Shown piece by piece: positions 4,994 to 5,618 of a stretch of 5,618 bases of DNA. Both the position numbers and the translations under genes were made by a program. Positions within the stretch are counted from its first letter, which is position 1. Every line of letters begins with the position of its first letter. The notes under the pieces are model-generated. The model was given only the letters and a program-made list of their open reading frames with translations, ran no database searches and was not told the origin of the DNA. The stretch comes from Spirochaetaceae bacterium. Lineage in GTDB: Bacteria; Spirochaetota; Spirochaetia; Treponematales; Breznakiellaceae. The stretch lies in NCBI GenBank assembly GCA_031257995.1, contig JAIRNN010000136.1, positions 1-5,618 of the forward strand. The letters are read 5' to 3'.

Positions 4994-5462
4994 AGTTGAG
5001 CCTGTTCCAAAACTCATTTGTATTTGGGGCAGTTCTGTCAGTTGACAAAGCGGTAAGGAATTAACCGCGAAGGCGAAGGCGGTTAGTAAACCGCTGAGGC
5101 GAATAAGGATAGAGGCGCGCTGATTTGACAGCCGGCTGGCTTTACAAGCGGTCTTGAAGGCGGCTTTCTGTGAAAGCTGACGAAACAGGCGGATTAGCGA
5201 TAAAAGGCGCGGCTGCCGGTAAAGACTTTCCGCGCCTTCAGTACCGCAGTGCCGAAGCTGGTATCCAAGCGCCGCCTTTATTGGCGCCGCACCGTGTTGT
5301 GTAATTGTATAACGCCCCTAGCACAACCTAAGTGCGCCATGCGCAACCGTTGTGCCTGTTTCGGGCGCGGCATTGGGTACCTTTGCGGTTAAATTTTTTT
5401 GAAGGTTTGCTGTAAATATGGTTGTTCTAAGATTCGCTTGGAGTTTTGGAACAGGCTCAGTT
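4994..5462. repeat. 4-bp target-site duplication flanking element B
   Basis: AGTT occurs at 4994-4997 directly before the left end and at 5459-5462 directly after the right end of element B. This is the expected footprint of insertion by a transposase that makes 4-bp staggered cuts. It also fixes the element boundaries at 4998 and 5458. Confidence 0.7.
4998..5458 (-). mobile_element. MITE-like non-autonomous element, copy B (inverted)
   Basis: This 461-bp element is the reverse complement of copy A (247-665), with the same terminal repeats (GAGCCTGTTCCAAAAC at 4998-5013; its complement, differing by one central base change from copy A's right end, at 5443-5458). Counting from the end at 5458, the first 110 bp or so differ from copy A at about seven positions. 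Copy B has extra bases in two places: near 5325-5350, and around 5070-5095 (an additional GGTTAGTAAACCG-type stretch). Both keep the GCTTTC/GAAAGC hairpin (5163-5177). The reading frame seen in copy A is closed by a TGA here. Intact terminal repeats and a perfect target duplication suggest this copy is younger or better kept than copy A. Confidence 0.85.
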
Positions 5463-5589
5463 ACTATCATATTTTCCCATTATGACGATTCCGGTATGGA
5501 CAGGCCATGATCTTGAATGTTTTGATTTTTGCGCTGATATGTTCTACGCTTACCCTTTTCCCGGAAAGCCGTTTGTTATATGCTTTTTC

Positions 5590-5617
5590 CCGCCCGGTTA
5601 ACGGGCGGTTCTTGCTT
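5590..5617 (+). terminator. Hairpin terminator at the right edge
   Basis: CCGCCCG (5590-5596), a GTTAA loop and CGGGCGG (5602-5608) form a perfect 7-bp stem followed by TTCTTGCTT. The tail is T-rich on the plus strand only. No plus-strand gene ending just before it is convincing. It may serve a gene once upstream of element B, or act as a transcription barrier. Confidence 0.5.
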
Positions 5618-5618
5618 G

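Noticed and set aside
5482..5601. 39-codon frame at the right edge
   Set aside because: It lacks a ribosome-binding site, runs into the terminator hairpin and has no recognisable protein features.
1..5618. CRISPR array, tRNA or rRNA gene
   Set aside because: No regularly spaced repeats, cloverleaf with a T-loop motif, or conserved ribosomal RNA segments were seen on either strand.

Overview
The window looks like part of a spirochete genome, most probably a termite-gut-type Treponema. This rests on the style of the chemoreceptor (dCache, HAMP, signalling hairpin and a C-terminal hemerythrin), the moderately high G+C content and the abundance of small repeats. The assignment is inference from sequence style and is not proven.

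Layout. Positions 1-67 (minus strand) hold the first 22 codons of a gene that leaves the window, possibly a transposase, with a good promoter behind it. Positions 120-240 are G+C-rich, hairpin-forming and non-coding. Positions 247-665 are a 419-bp non-autonomous transposon-like element (copy A) with terminal inverted repeats. Positions 666-906 are intergenic and rich in degenerate repeats and palindromes. Positions 907-2046 (minus) encode an intact NifS/IscS-type cysteine desulfurase. Positions 2047-2246 form a divergent intergenic region with overlapping promoters. It also carries a leader predicted to fold so that it hides the ribosome-binding site of the next gene. Positions 2247-4789 (plus) are one large gene for a membrane chemoreceptor fused to an oxygen-binding-type hemerythrin domain. 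A simple terminator follows, then about 180 bp of repeat-containing intergenic DNA. Positions 4998-5458 hold copy B of the element in inverted orientation, flanked by a 4-bp target duplication. The window ends with a hairpin terminator at about 5590-5617.

The chemoreceptor gene is broken twice, in ways that look recent. An in-frame amber codon (TAG, codon 483) lies just before the signalling hairpin. Further on, an 11-G run (4656-4666) shifts the frame inside the hemerythrin domain, so the last two metal ligands and the natural stop are read only if the run holds 9 or 12 Gs. The rest of the reading frame is clean. The gene is therefore either a young pseudogene, a phase-variable gene with an additional nonsense mutation, or an intact gene carrying sequence errors.

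The two main genes are divergently transcribed from -10 elements that overlap. One product mobilises sulfur for Fe-S clusters or other thiol cofactors. The other would sense oxygen, nitric oxide or iron state through a di-iron site and steer motility. A shared redox or iron theme is plausible, but only the arrangement of the genes suggests it.
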